Counted from the stretch's first letter, positions 17,683-27,190 are shown. The stretch is DNA of 64,000 nt from Herbinix sp. (GCA_029256105.1 JAQSYO010000007.1:62001-126000), one strand, 5' to 3'. Translations and numbers: made by a program. The notes: generated by a model not told the origin, from the sequence alone.

Positions 17683-18236
17683 TAATACATGACAATGTAT
17701 TGGGAGGCTATTCACTTATACTACCTGCAAAGGAGCGGGGGGTGCAGTTTGCATTTGTTGCTTCTTACCGGTAATATGATGGGGACAGCCTCCCCACTAA
17801 TGTAATTCAGGGTATAATGACAAGATAAAAGGTAACATATACATTATGAATAATAAAACATGTTGTAGTATGAATTAAATACAATAGGTACGATGAATGA
17901 AAAAACAGGATGCAGTAAGAATTAATAACATTATGCACAATGCATTAATAACACTATAAACTATGTGTTAAATGCGAATTTAAAGTGAAATTTGAAGTGA
18001 GTTAAAATAATTCACTGTGAAATAATAAAATACAATATGAATAAAAATTAGTTTATGATGAATTAAAAAAATAATTCATGGCAAATTAATCATGTATACT
18101 GGAATCTCTTACTATCTTACGGACTCATCGCTTCAACAATGGGAATAGGGGCTTGAATTAAAAGCTTGGGGAAGTATATCAAGGGAGTCTTTACAAGATT
18201 TCTCTTTTTATAAAAAAAATAAAAAGGAGAGTATTT
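17683..18236 (+). other. 554-base non-coding region with two possible structured RNA parts
   Basis: A GC-richer block at 17701-17796 is bounded by TGGGAGGCT and AGCCTCCCCA, which can pair over a loop of about 77 bases that itself has CTGCA/TGCAG. Then comes A+T-rich sequence with no ORF. At 18183-18203 GGGAGTCTT pairs with AAGATTTCT (with wobbles) and runs into CTTTTT just before the ribosome binding site of the permease, like an attenuator. I looked for a purine riboswitch and did not find its conserved loops. Confidence 0.45.
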
Positions 18237-19658
18237 ATGGAAAAGTTTTTTAAACTTAAAGCACACGGGACAAATGTTTCCACAGAAATTGTAGCCGGCA
18301 TGACAACCTTTTTTGCCATGGCATACATTATCTTTGTAAATCCTCAGATGCTATCAATGACAGGAATGCCTTATGGCGCAGTATTTTTGGCGACCATTAT
18401 TTCTGCAGTAGTAGGCACATTAGTAATGGGGTTATTTGCAAATGTACCTTATGCACAAGCACCGGGTATGGGATTAAATGCATTCTTTGTATTTACAGTT
18501 GTCTTTGCGTTAGGATTTAAGTGGCAGCAGGCATTGGCTATGGTTTTCTTGTGTGGTATTATTAATATTATCATCACAGTAACTAAGCTTCGTAAACTGA
18601 TTATTAAGGCAATACCGGAAAGCCTACAGCATGCTATTGGCGGAGGTATTGGTATCTTTATTGCTTATATCGGTATTAAAGATGCAGGATTACTCAGCTT
18701 TACTTCTGACCCTGGGAAGAATATTGTATTAGGGGATGGAACAGTAATCGCAGACAGCAGTATCGTTCCTGCACTTGTTAAATTTAACAATCCAGCTATT
18801 ATTTTAGCACTCATCGGCATCATTATTACCTTTGTACTTCTAATTCTTAAAGTTAAGGGTGCTATATTTATTAGTATCATTGCAACAACATTAATCGGAA
18901 TGCCGATGGGAGTTGTGCACTTGGATTCACTTGGTGCAACCGCAGGTTTATCTGATTCCTTTAGTCAATTAGGACAAACCTTTGGAGCTGCTTTTGGTAA
19001 AGAAGGTATGCAATCCTTCTTAGCTGATCCTGCAAAGATACCTTTGATTCTCATGACGATTTTTGCATTCAGCTTATCGGATACCTTTGATACAATCGGT
19101 ACCTTTATTGGAACTGGTAGAAGATCAGGTATCTTTGATGCTGCTGATGAAAAAGCACTTCAGGATGGTAATGGTTTTAAATCAAAGATGGATAAGGCAT
19201 TATTCGCAGATTCCATCGCTACTTCTATCGGCGCTATCTTTGGTACCTCCAATACAACAACCTATGTAGAAAGCGCAGCTGGTATTGAAGCAGGTGGACG
19301 TACTGGTTTAACTGCAGTTGTAACCGCTCTTCTTTTTGTAGCTAGTATGTTCCTTGCTCCTTTCGTGGGCATTGTTCCGATGCAGGCAACTGCACCTGCA
19401 TTAATTGCAGTAGGTATTATGATGTTAGCTTCCTTTAAGGATGTAAAATGGACTGATTTAGAAGATTCCATTCCGGCATTCTTTGCAGCAATCTTCATGG
19501 CTTTCTGCTATAGCATTTCTTATGGTATCGCAGGTGGATTTATATTCTACTGTATTATTAAGGTTATTAAAGGTAAGAGTAAAGAGGTTAGCCCGGTATT
19601 ATGGGTAGCTACCGCATTATTTATTCTTAACTTTGTAATTCTTGCTATAATAAAATAA
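18237..19658 (+). CDS. NCS2-family purine permease (AzgA/PbuG-like)
   Basis: A 473-aa integral membrane transporter with about 12-14 hydrophobic segments. The N-terminal block EIVAGMTTFFAMAYIIFVNP and PGMGLNAFF, and later SDTFDTIGTFIGTGRRSG and GTSNTTTYVESAAGI, are hallmarks of the AzgA branch of the nucleobase-cation symporter-2 family, which takes up adenine, guanine or hypoxanthine. AAAAGGAGAG lies before the ATG. A leader with a terminator-like hairpin suggests attenuation control. A strong terminator follows, so it is monocistronic. Confidence 0.92.
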   Translation: MEKFFKLKAHGTNVSTEIVAGMTTFFAMAYIIFVNPQMLSMTGMPYGAVFLATIISAVVGTLVMGLFANVPYAQAPGMGLNAFFVFTVVFALGFKWQQALAMVFLCGIINIIITVTKLRKLIIKAIPESLQHAIGGGIGIFIAYIGIKDAGLLSFTSDPGKNIVLGDGTVIADSSIVPALVKFNNPAIILALIGIIITFVLLILKVKGAIFISIIATTLIGMPMGVVHLDSLGATAGLSDSFSQLGQTFGAAFGKEGMQSFLADPAKIPLILMTIFAFSLSDTFDTIGTFIGTGRRSGIFDAADEKALQDGNGFKSKMDKALFADSIATSIGAIFGTSNTTTYVESAAGIEAGGRTGLTAVVTALLFVASMFLAPFVGIVPMQATAPALIAVGIMMLASFKDVKWTDLEDSIPAFFAAIFMAFCYSISYGIAGGFIFYCIIKVIKGKSKEVSPVLWVATALFILNFVILAIIK

Positions 19659-19693
19659 CTATATTCCAGATAAGTGGATATAATAAAGAATGA

Positions 19694-19732
19694 AAAGATG
19701 GGGTGCTTAATATAAGCACCCCATCTTTTTTT
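19694..19732 (+). terminator. intrinsic terminator after purine permease
   Basis: AAAGATGGGGTGCTTA (19694-19709) pairs with TAAGCACCCCATCTTT (19713-19728) around a three-base loop, followed by seven T. Usable in both directions. Confidence 0.92.
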
Positions 19733-19750
19733 AAAGAATTATTGCTATTT

Positions 19751-20140
19751 TTATTTTTTCTGACGATAAAAGGTTAGAATTGATATTACAATCTCTGCTA
19801 ATAATGCTGAAACAGTTCCTAAGCCAATCATAAACATAAAGCCCACTAGGCTAGCTAAATCACCCCATCCAGGTGCAGTATCTGCTATGACGACATAAAA
19901 CATATAGAAAATTCCGAATAATATCGAGAGCGAATAAACAATAAAGAAAACACGTTTGCCGAAATATCCACCGATGCAAGGAAGTACGGATGTTCCTAAG
20001 GCTATGCTAAGTAACCGAACAATATAGCCGCCAGTTAAATCACTACCTAATATAACTCTTGATGCAATTAAACTAATTAATACTACTAAGGTATATAAAA
20101 TAAAAACTATAATCCACTTGTTTGATTTTCTTATTGGCAT
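19751..20140 (-). CDS. small four-helix membrane protein, unknown
   Basis: A 129-aa protein with four predicted membrane helices (WIIVFILYTLVVLISLIA; IVRLLSIALGTSVLPCIG; FIVYSLSILFGIFYMFYV; LVGFMFMIGLGTVSALLAEIV) and a basic start (MPIRKSNK). AAAGGATG lies about 8 bases before the ATG. I recognise no family. It lies between the two nucleobase permeases but is separated from the upstream one by a large hairpin, so it is probably its own transcript. Confidence 0.65.
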   Translation of the reverse strand: MPIRKSNKWIIVFILYTLVVLISLIASRVILGSDLTGGYIVRLLSIALGTSVLPCIGGYFGKRVFFIVYSLSILFGIFYMFYVVIADTAPGWGDLASLVGFMFMIGLGTVSALLAEIVISILTFYRQKK

Positions 20141-20354
20141 ACAATCATCCTTTCTTATTTTTTTATTATTAAGTAAGTACTGAATATTAATAACTTGTCA
20201 TAATACCAGAATAACATAAATCCACCCAAGTTTGTGTTTAGGTTATGATATATTCGTGTATTATATTCTTAATTGTATCATTTCAAGATTGATCTGTCCA
20301 TGTTGAGATGTTAACATCGAATTTGAGATTATATTTATAAATTAAGAATGAAAA

Positions 20355-20437
20355 AGCGAGGGTTCCTGTGAAGAGCACTCCAAATGTTAGACAAAACAAT
20401 CTAATATTTAGAAGCTTACATTACAGGAACCCTCGCT
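20355..20437. terminator. long imperfect hairpin with 15-bp perfect base
   Basis: AGCGAGGGTTCCTGT (20355-20369) pairs perfectly with ACAGGAACCCTCGCT (20423-20437), flanked by AAAA and TTTTTT. Within the 53-base loop TCCAAATGTTAG pairs with CTAATATTTAGA at 11 of 12 positions, so the whole 83 bases fold into one rod. It ends the uracil permease transcript; the rest of the 378-base gap holds nothing else I can see. Confidence 0.8.
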
Positions 20438-20518
20438 ATTTTTTATATACAAAATTATCTTATAAGATAAGCTATTTAAAACATGAATAACTTATCTTGT
20501 CCTAAAATTCATACTGGG

Positions 20519-21937
20519 TTATTCGGTAGGAGCTTCATCCTTATCCCCAATGGAGAGTAGAAGATTTAAAACAATACCAGCAACTGCTGCAGTAGCAAGT
20601 GCAGGGAACTCTGTACCAAACATCGGGATCATACCATTTCCTGAAAAACCATAAGTTCCACCAAGGCCAATGATTAAGATTATAGCGATAACAGCTAAGT
20701 TTTTAGAGCTAAACATATCTACCTTGCGATCCATCATAATGGTGATACCTTGAGCTGCAATTACACCGAATAGATAAATGGAAAGTCCACCGATAACTGC
20801 GTTAGGAATGGAATATACAACATTAATCAAAGGTGTAAAGCAGGAGATTATCATTGTAATGATTGCAGCTGCCATTAAAACTGGTATGGAGAATACCTTT
20901 GAAATAGCCATAGTACTGATATTCTCACCATAATTAGTTCCAGCAGGTCCGCCAATTGCACCAGATACGATATCACCGATACCATCACCGATTAAATTAA
21001 GACCTAATTTATCTGCAATGTTATACTTTTTAGTAGCTGCTTTCTTCTTAGCCAAATCATTAACATAAATATCAAGCTGATAAACATGTGCAGTTGATTC
21101 TGGGATAGTTGCGATTGCGATTGGCATAATTGCAGCAACAGCAGCCCATGATGGCTTAGGAAGTGTGAAAATCGGAAGACTGATAATACTATTAGATTCA
21201 ATTGAATTGAAGTTAATAAAATGTACACCAGTAATGAGTCCGATGACTAAAGCAGTAACATAACCTGTCAAAAGGCCAAAAAGAATAGGCAACTGACTAA
21301 GTTTGCCCTTCAGGTATACCGAATATGCAATTGTAGAAATAAGAGTAACGATAGCGATAATCCATGAATAATTAGCATACTGTCCGGATTCGACAGCTGA
21401 TACGATTGAACTAGAAAAATTAGCGGGAGTTTTAAGAACGTCTGCTATAAAACCGGTACTAGCTGCATTTCCCATAGCGTTTGTTGCAAGTGATAAACCA
21501 ATTATCATTGCGATACTACCTGTTACTGTTGCTGGGAGAATCTTATCAATTGTTTTACGTCCGGTTCGTTGGATAATAAGTCCGGCGGCAATGGATACAA
21601 AACCTGACATTACGATACCAAATTGAGCAACTGAGATTTTTTCGTTTAAGCTATAACCGGAGAATTGCTCTGCCGCCATGATGGAAGCGATTGCTGCAAT
21701 GTAGGAAAAGCTAGAACCGTAATACAATGGTATTTTTTTACCGGTGATAAGGATAAAGCAAAGGGTTGCTAATCCGCTGGCAAAAATGGTGGTTGATACA
21801 TGGAATCCAGTAATTAATGCAACTAGAACGGTTGCAGGGAACATTACCACGATTTGCTGTAAAGCAAATAATAACAATTCCACGATCGGGGGTCTTTCAT
21901 CCGGCAAGTAGCCGATAGGTTGTTTCTTTGAAGACAT
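20519..21937 (-). CDS. NCS2-family uracil/xanthine permease (UraA-like)
   Basis: A 472-aa proton symporter of the nucleobase-ascorbate transporter family, a different branch from the AzgA-like protein upstream. Family features are ALQQIVVMFPATVLVALITGF near residue 26, YYGSSFSYIAAI near 73, MPIAIATIPESTAHVYQ near 270 (with the substrate-binding glutamate) and GGPAGTNYGENISTMAISKV near 325 (second binding-site glutamate). Substrate is probably uracil, possibly xanthine. GGAGG is 7 bases before the ATG. A long hairpin terminator follows. Confidence 0.92.
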   Translation of the reverse strand: MSSKKQPIGYLPDERPPIVELLLFALQQIVVMFPATVLVALITGFHVSTTIFASGLATLCFILITGKKIPLYYGSSFSYIAAIASIMAAEQFSGYSLNEKISVAQFGIVMSGFVSIAAGLIIQRTGRKTIDKILPATVTGSIAMIIGLSLATNAMGNAASTGFIADVLKTPANFSSSIVSAVESGQYANYSWIIAIVTLISTIAYSVYLKGKLSQLPILFGLLTGYVTALVIGLITGVHFINFNSIESNSIISLPIFTLPKPSWAAVAAIMPIAIATIPESTAHVYQLDIYVNDLAKKKAATKKYNIADKLGLNLIGDGIGDIVSGAIGGPAGTNYGENISTMAISKVFSIPVLMAAAIITMIISCFTPLINVVYSIPNAVIGGLSIYLFGVIAAQGITIMMDRKVDMFSSKNLAVIAIILIIGLGGTYGFSGNGMIPMFGTEFPALATAAVAGIVLNLLLSIGDKDEAPTE

Positions 21938-22135
21938 ACTATTACCTCCTGGGATTTTTTTTATTTTGACATATTTTCATAGTTTTGTCTAGTGGGTTTC
22001 GTATATATTCGATAAAATATTTTAATTGTCCTTTATAAAACAAGAAAATATTACCAAATATTAACTGGAATTAAATGTAAGAGCTGTACACATTGAATGA
22101 TAATTTAATAATAATGGTAAAAAATGAGGATACTG

Positions 22136-22144
22136 TGGTATAAT
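22136..22144 (+). promoter_or_regulatory. extended -10 promoter element for the DUF4153 gene
   Basis: TGGTATAAT at 22136-22144 is an extended -10 element about 50 bases before the start codon; the -35 is weak. Confidence 0.5.
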
Positions 22145-22190
22145 TATATTGTAGCAAGTCCATAGAATTTCACTAATTGGAGGGATTTAT

Positions 22191-24149
22191 ATGAATCAAA
22201 TTGATAAAATTCGGGTAAGGTGGAAGGGTTATTCAGATACCGTTCTCCGTTTCTCTTTCGCAATAATAATGCTTGTTGCAGCAGCTATCTCCAATAGTTT
22301 TTCAATTAATATTCAAGACAATAATAATTATATGAAATTTTATATAACATTTGTTTTAGGTGCTTCTATCTATATTGTATTTCAATTATTGTATGAGAGG
22401 TTTTTTGAGAAGCCTGTAACAAGGATTAGTTTTATGTTAGTTTCTGCTGCTTTTTCGATTGGGTATTATTTGATAATTAGAAAGTCCAACTGGGAAGTAG
22501 AGATAACAATACGCACTGCGGTGATTTTATTTCTTATAATAATTGCTTTTTTTTGGGTGCCGGTAATAAAAAGCAGAATAAATTTTAATGATAGCTTTAT
22601 GGCGGCTTTCAAAGCGTTCTTTATTTCATTACTTTTTACCGGTGTTCTATTTCTTGGCGTATGTCTTGTTCTTGGAGTTACGGACATGCTTATCGCAAAT
22701 ATCGATGGGAAATCATATCTTCATGCTGCCAATATTATCTTTGTTTTGCTTACACCAATCTATTTTCTTTCTATGATACCAATATATCCGGGGAAAAAGG
22801 AGCTATTGGTAACTGAGACTGACAGAAATAGTTCTCAAGATAGAGACTTAAAACAGGATAGAGACATCGCCTCAGATAAAGTTATTAATAAAGAAAAAGA
22901 TGTAACCCAAGATAGAGGCATTCTCCAGGATAGAGAATTAATCAATCAGGAAAGTGAAATAAAATCCCAAAGTGATACAGTAACAATGTATCAACAAGTG
23001 AATCAAAATGAAGTTTTGTTAAAACTAATTACACCAGCGAGGTTTCTAGAATCCCTAATATCTTATGTTATTATTCCGATAACAGCGGTATTTACTATCA
23101 TATTATTGCTTTATATTATATTGAATATTACAGGCAGTTTTTGGACTGACAATCTTCTGGAGCCATTGCTTGTTTCTTACTCCATTATTGTAATACTTGT
23201 TTATTTGTTGGCATCAACTTTAAAAAATGCATTCGCTAAATATTTTCGAAAAATATTCCCGAAAGTTTTGGTGATTGTTGTTCTATTTCAGACATTGTCC
23301 TCCGTATTAAGGATAGAAGAGTTAGGTATCACTTATGGTAGGTATTATGTAATATTATTCGGTGTATTTGCCACAATCGCAGGTATTATATTTAGTGTGC
23401 TTCCCACAAAGAAGAATGGTATCATTGCTCCTATTTTAATGACATTAGCTTTACTGTCAATAGTACCTCCGATTGATGCATTTACGGTAAGTAAAGCGAA
23501 TCAAATAGGGAGATTGGAAGAGGTATTAAGAAATAATAATATGTTGGTTGAGGATACGATTATTGCCAATCCCAATGTTCCTGTTAATGACAGAAAGATC
23601 ATTATTAACTCAATTCAATATCTAAATAATCTTAATACTACGGTTGACGTGAAATGGCTGTCAGCGTATAATAATTCCTTAGATTTTGAAGGTACTTTTG
23701 GGTTTGCTGAATACGATCAAACTGATGAAAACACAACGGATATTTATTTGAATCGAGATAATAGCTTACCACTTTCGATTGAGGGATATGATTACTTGAT
23801 GAGTTTGAATTATTATAATCAGTCTTCAGATTTAACAGTTGCAGCAATCGAGCATGGTGGGAAATCCTATAAATTGTTATTAACAAACATTAACGATGAA
23901 AAATCAGTTCTTATATTATCAGACGAGGATGGGAATGAACTAATTCAGTTTAATATAAATGAAATTTTTAATAGGTTTACAACATCCGGTTTTAATAAAA
24001 CAAAAATTCCAAATGAGGAATTTACTTTTAGTGTTGATAATGTAGAGGCGTCAATGAAGTTAGTCGTTAATTCTATCTCTATCATTGCATGGGAGGAAGG
24101 AAAGAATCAGCAAGTTGATCTTACAATTTTAATAAAAATAAAAAAATAA
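22191..24149 (+). CDS. DUF4153 polytopic membrane protein
   Basis: A 652-aa protein of the DUF4153 family, function unknown. About residues 15-200 hold a first bundle of membrane helices, 280-450 a second one, and the C-terminal about 200 residues form a soluble, probably external domain. Between the two bundles (about 210-260) is a hydrophilic insertion with repeated QDR units (SQDRDLKQDRDIASD, TQDRGILQDREL), not expected in the family and likely flexible. The start has GGAGG 8 bases upstream. It may be cotranscribed with the cyclophilin lipoprotein 85 bases downstream. Confidence 0.75.
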   Translation: MNQIDKIRVRWKGYSDTVLRFSFAIIMLVAAAISNSFSINIQDNNNYMKFYITFVLGASIYIVFQLLYERFFEKPVTRISFMLVSAAFSIGYYLIIRKSNWEVEITIRTAVILFLIIIAFFWVPVIKSRINFNDSFMAAFKAFFISLLFTGVLFLGVCLVLGVTDMLIANIDGKSYLHAANIIFVLLTPIYFLSMIPIYPGKKELLVTETDRNSSQDRDLKQDRDIASDKVINKEKDVTQDRGILQDRELINQESEIKSQSDTVTMYQQVNQNEVLLKLITPARFLESLISYVIIPITAVFTIILLLYIILNITGSFWTDNLLEPLLVSYSIIVILVYLLASTLKNAFAKYFRKIFPKVLVIVVLFQTLSSVLRIEELGITYGRYYVILFGVFATIAGIIFSVLPTKKNGIIAPILMTLALLSIVPPIDAFTVSKANQIGRLEEVLRNNNMLVEDTIIANPNVPVNDRKIIINSIQYLNNLNTTVDVKWLSAYNNSLDFEGTFGFAEYDQTDENTTDIYLNRDNSLPLSIEGYDYLMSLNYYNQSSDLTVAAIEHGGKSYKLLLTNINDEKSVLILSDEDGNELIQFNINEIFNRFTTSGFNKTKIPNEEFTFSVDNVEASMKLVVNSISIIAWEEGKNQQVDLTILIKIKK

Positions 24150-24234
24150 AGTATATGCATACAATTGTGGGAGCAATTCCCATGGAAAACACTATATTAC
24201 AATGGATACGTACAGGGAGGATTGAAGAGGCGTT

Positions 24235-24924
24235 ATGAAGAAGAAAGTAGTTATTTTATTATGTTGTATTATGTCTGGGATCGTGTTACTAACAGGATGC
24301 AAAAAGGAGGAGGACCAATTTGCAAAGCCTATGAAAGGGGACACGGTTGCTGAGATTGTTGTTCGAGATTATGGTTCGATTTATGTTCGCTTTTTTGAGG
24401 AAGCAGCACCGAAAGCAGTTGAGAATTTCACCACGCATGCAAAGAATGGTTATTATGATGGATTAACTTTTCATCGCATAATTGAGGATTTTATGGTTCA
24501 GGGTGGTGATCCAACCGGAGCCGGAAGTGGTGGTGAGAGTATCTGGGGTGAGAACTTTAAAGATGAATTTTCACCGGATTTACAACCTTATCGTGGAGCT
24601 TTATGTATGGCGAATTCCGGACCTGATACCAATGCCAGCCAATTTTTCCTGGTGCAAGCAAGTACAACGTATACGGAAGAAATCCTGAATCAAATAGAGA
24701 ATCAATATTCAATTAATTTCCCAGAGGAAGCAAGAGTAAAGTATGGTGAAGTTGGTGGAACCCCATGGTTATATAAACTTCATACCGTGTTTGGGCAGAT
24801 TTATGATGGATATGAGGTCCTTGATGCAGTTGCAAAGGTGGAAAAAACTGATGCTGAAAAAGGTGTACCGGCTAAGGATGTAATTATTGAGAAAATTAAT
24901 ATCTTTAAGTTTGGAATAAGTTAA
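24235..24924 (+). CDS. cyclophilin-type peptidyl-prolyl isomerase lipoprotein
   Basis: A 229-aa cyclophilin that isomerises Xaa-Pro bonds outside the membrane, where it would help fold exported proteins. The signal peptide ends in the lipobox LLTGC (residues 18-22). The catalytic domain shows FHRIIEDFMVQGGDPTG with the active-site arginine, and MANSGPDTNASQFF. A loop of about 40 residues (YTEEILNQIENQYSINFPEE and following) is inserted before the final VFGQIYDGYEVLDAV block, as in other Firmicute lipoprotein cyclophilins. It lies 85 bases after the DUF4153 gene and before the lysine riboswitch promoter. Confidence 0.92.
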   Translation: MKKKVVILLCCIMSGIVLLTGCKKEEDQFAKPMKGDTVAEIVVRDYGSIYVRFFEEAAPKAVENFTTHAKNGYYDGLTFHRIIEDFMVQGGDPTGAGSGGESIWGENFKDEFSPDLQPYRGALCMANSGPDTNASQFFLVQASTTYTEEILNQIENQYSINFPEEARVKYGEVGGTPWLYKLHTVFGQIYDGYEVLDAVAKVEKTDAEKGVPAKDVIIEKINIFKFGIS

Positions 24925-24968
24925 AGAATTCCTTTGATTTAAATATTATGGAAATAGATGATTCGGAA

Positions 24969-24997
24969 TTGACAGACTAAGTAGGATGATGTAAACT
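24969..24997 (+). promoter_or_regulatory. sigma-A promoter of the lysine riboswitch transcript
   Basis: TTGACA (24969-24974), a 17-bp spacer, TAAACT (24992-24997). The start would fall near 25004, just before the riboswitch. Confidence 0.8.
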
Positions 24998-25016
24998 TAT
25001 AGCATAATTTCATAAG

Positions 25017-25269
25017 ACCTCACTTTCAAACGTGAGGTAGAGGCGCGATATTTAACAGTCTATAGAAGAGCTTGAGAAGCAGAGAAGCTATAGAGAAGGA
25101 AATGTCGCCGAAGCTTATAATATCCTCGGTATTATTTGCTGGGTCTGCAGTTAAGAATTGCAGGACTGTCTCAATGAGCTTCCCGGCTTATTGAGTTGTG
25201 CTATCTCAGGTAGGGAAGGAAGAGGACTTAAGGGCAATGACGCAACCTGAGGAGACCTCAGGTTTTTTT
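25017..25269 (+). ncRNA. lysine riboswitch (L-box) with terminator
   Basis: The conserved L-box core is present in order: TGAGGTAGAGGCGCGA at 25033-25048, GGAAATGTCGCCGAAG near 25098, GCTGGGTCTGC near 25138, GGACTGTCTCA near 25163, and GTGCTATCTCA closing P1 near 25198. P1 forms between TGAGGTAG (25033-25040) and CTATCTCA (25201-25208). The intrinsic terminator is AACCTGAGG (25244-25252) with CCTCAGGTT (25256-25264) plus T-tract. An extra small hairpin, ACCTCAC/GTGAGGT (25017-25038), overlaps the 5' strand of P1. Lysine binding should terminate transcription of the following ABC transporter operon. Confidence 0.95.
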
Positions 25270-25404
25270 GCTATTTTAAGGAAGTTACCTTAATTATCCA
25301 TGTTGTATTATGAAGAATAAAAAAGTAGATACTGACTTAATTACATAGCAGAGTAACTTTTTCGTTCTGTATATAATAATTTAAGCTACGAGAGGAGAAA
25401 ATTT

Positions 25405-26274
25405 ATGAGAAAGAGAATAACTACACTACTTGTTCTTATGGTAACACTTGGCCTTTTCATGGTAGGCTGCGGAACAAAAGATGAGGACAACACGAACGAT
25501 GTTGCTGAGGGAGGGAACACTTCCGAAACAGCAGATGCAGATAACACCTTTAAGGTTGGTCTTGAAGCAGGATATGCACCCTTTAACTGGACACAGATTG
25601 ACGATTCCAACGGTGGTGTATTAATTGATGGCAGTGCAGAATATGCTGGCGGATATGATGTTGAAATCGCTAAGAAATTAGCTGAGAGCTTAGGAAAAGA
25701 GCTTGTTATTGTGAAGACAGAGTGGGATGGTTTAGTACCTGCTTTAGTATCCGGTAAAATCGATGCAATCATTGCAGGCATGTCACCGACTGCAGAAAGA
25801 AAAGAAACCATTGATTTCTCTGATAATTATTATAAATCAGTCTTAGTAATGGTTGTCAAAAAAGGTGGAGCTTATGAAGGTGCTACTTCAATTCAAGATT
25901 TTAAAGGTGCAAAAATTACAGCACAATTAAATACCTTCCACTATTCCGTAATTGATCAAATTGAAGGCGTTGATAAACAACCTGCAATGGACAATTTCCC
26001 GGCGATGAGAGTTGCATTAGATGCTGGAGTGATTGACGGATATGTATCGGAACGTCCAGAAGGTGTAAGTGCTACAGCAGCCAATGAAAATTATGCTATG
26101 GTTGAATTTACAACAGGATTTGAAACTTCACCAGATGATACTGCAATTGCAGTTGGTCTTAAAAAGGGAAGTGAATTAACTGCAAAAATCAATGAAACTT
26201 TAGCAGGAATTTCAGAAGAAGACCGCATCAGTATTATGGATGCTGCAATCCAGAACCAACCAGCAGCACAATAG
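25405..26274 (+). CDS. amino acid ABC transporter, substrate-binding lipoprotein (lysine predicted)
   Basis: A 289-aa family-3 solute-binding protein. Signal peptide with lipobox MVGCG near residue 22, a short acidic linker, then the two-lobe domain: FKVGLEAGYAPFNWT, GGYDVEIAKKLAESLGKEL, WDGLVPALVSGKIDAIIAGMSPTAERKE and later GAKITAQLNTFHYSVID. Captures a polar amino acid outside the membrane. Lysine is inferred from the riboswitch. GAGGAG is 8 bases before ATG. A 15-bp hairpin separates it from the permease gene. Confidence 0.92.
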   Translation: MRKRITTLLVLMVTLGLFMVGCGTKDEDNTNDVAEGGNTSETADADNTFKVGLEAGYAPFNWTQIDDSNGGVLIDGSAEYAGGYDVEIAKKLAESLGKELVIVKTEWDGLVPALVSGKIDAIIAGMSPTAERKETIDFSDNYYKSVLVMVVKKGGAYEGATSIQDFKGAKITAQLNTFHYSVIDQIEGVDKQPAMDNFPAMRVALDAGVIDGYVSERPEGVSATAANENYAMVEFTTGFETSPDDTAIAVGLKKGSELTAKINETLAGISEEDRISIMDAAIQNQPAAQ

Positions 26275-26285
26275 ATGTAAACTTT

Positions 26286-26327
26286 AGAGGCTGTCCAAAA
26301 TCTTTATTTATCTTTTGGGCAGTCTCT
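26286..26327 (+). terminator. hairpin between binding-protein and permease genes
   Basis: AGAGGCTGTCCAAAA (26286-26300) pairs with TTTTGGGCAGTCTCT (26313-26327), two G-U pairs, followed by a weak T-rich run. Probably a partial terminator or 3' mRNA stabiliser that keeps the binding protein in excess over the permease. Confidence 0.7.
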
Positions 26328-26390
26328 TTATTATGAAAAAGAGAAAGCGCATATAACATATACGCGAAGAATGAAAGGCTTGGTGCACTT

Positions 26391-27170
26391 ATGACTTGGG
26401 AATGGTTAGTTAGAATCATTACCGAATTTTGGCCAATGTTCCTTCGAGGAGCAGGGGTAACGTTATTAATCTCCATCAGTGGTACGATTATAGGATCGAT
26501 AATCGGTTTGTTTATCGGTACAATCCGAACCATTCCTACACCTGAAAAAGGAGTAAAGAAGGTATTTTTAAAGATAATAAACATAATTATGTCCATCTAT
26601 GTGGAATTCTTCCGTGGAACTCCAATGATTGTGCAAGCAATGGTTATTTATTATGGATCAGCGATGGCATTTGGAATTGATATGGACCGAACAGCAGCAG
26701 CAATATTCATCGTTTCTATTAATACTGGTGCATATACCGCTGAAATTGTAAGAGGTGGAATAATATCAGTTGACAGAGGACAATTTGAAGCTGCACATGC
26801 GATTGGAATGAATCATGCAAAAACCATGCTTAATATTGTGTTGCCCCAGGTATTAAGAAATATCCTACCTGCAATCGGCAATGAGTTCGTAATTAATATC
26901 AAGGATACATCCGTATTGAATGTTATTTCTGTATCGGAATTATATTTCCAGACTAAATCGATTGCCGGAAATAATTATCGGTACTTTGAAGCCTTCTTTG
27001 TAGCAAGTATTATTTATTTGGCTATGACGCTAACCGTTACACGAATCCTACGGTTGATTGAACGCAAGTTGGACGGTCCGGAGAATTTCAACATAATTCC
27101 CGGTAATCAAATGCAAGTGGAAAGACCGGAAGACCACGTGAAAAAGACGCAGAAGCCAGTTCGGTTTTAA
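26391..27170 (+). CDS. amino acid ABC transporter permease
   Basis: A 259-aa inner-membrane subunit of the His/Glu/Gln/Arg-type polar amino acid family, with a long N-terminal helix ([21 protein letters not shown]) and the ATPase-coupling loop [20 protein letters not shown] and GMNHAKTML (EAA motif). Five to six membrane helices, and a basic C-terminal tail. The ribosome binding site is modest (GAAAGG, about 14 bases upstream). It lies between the binding protein and the ATPase in the lysine-riboswitch operon. Works as a dimer. Confidence 0.92.
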   Translation: MTWEWLVRIITEFWPMFLRGAGVTLLISISGTIIGSIIGLFIGTIRTIPTPEKGVKKVFLKIINIIMSIYVEFFRGTPMIVQAMVIYYGSAMAFGIDMDRTAAAIFIVSINTGAYTAEIVRGGIISVDRGQFEAAHAIGMNHAKTMLNIVLPQVLRNILPAIGNEFVINIKDTSVLNVISVSELYFQTKSIAGNNYRYFEAFFVASIIYLAMTLTVTRILRLIERKLDGPENFNIIPGNQMQVERPEDHVKKTQKPVRF

Positions 27171-27190
27171 TTAGGGGAAGGAGATATAAG

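Noticed and set aside
18060-18236. Purine riboswitch before the purine permease
   Set aside because: The conserved kissing-loop segments and core are not found; only a terminator-like hairpin is seen.
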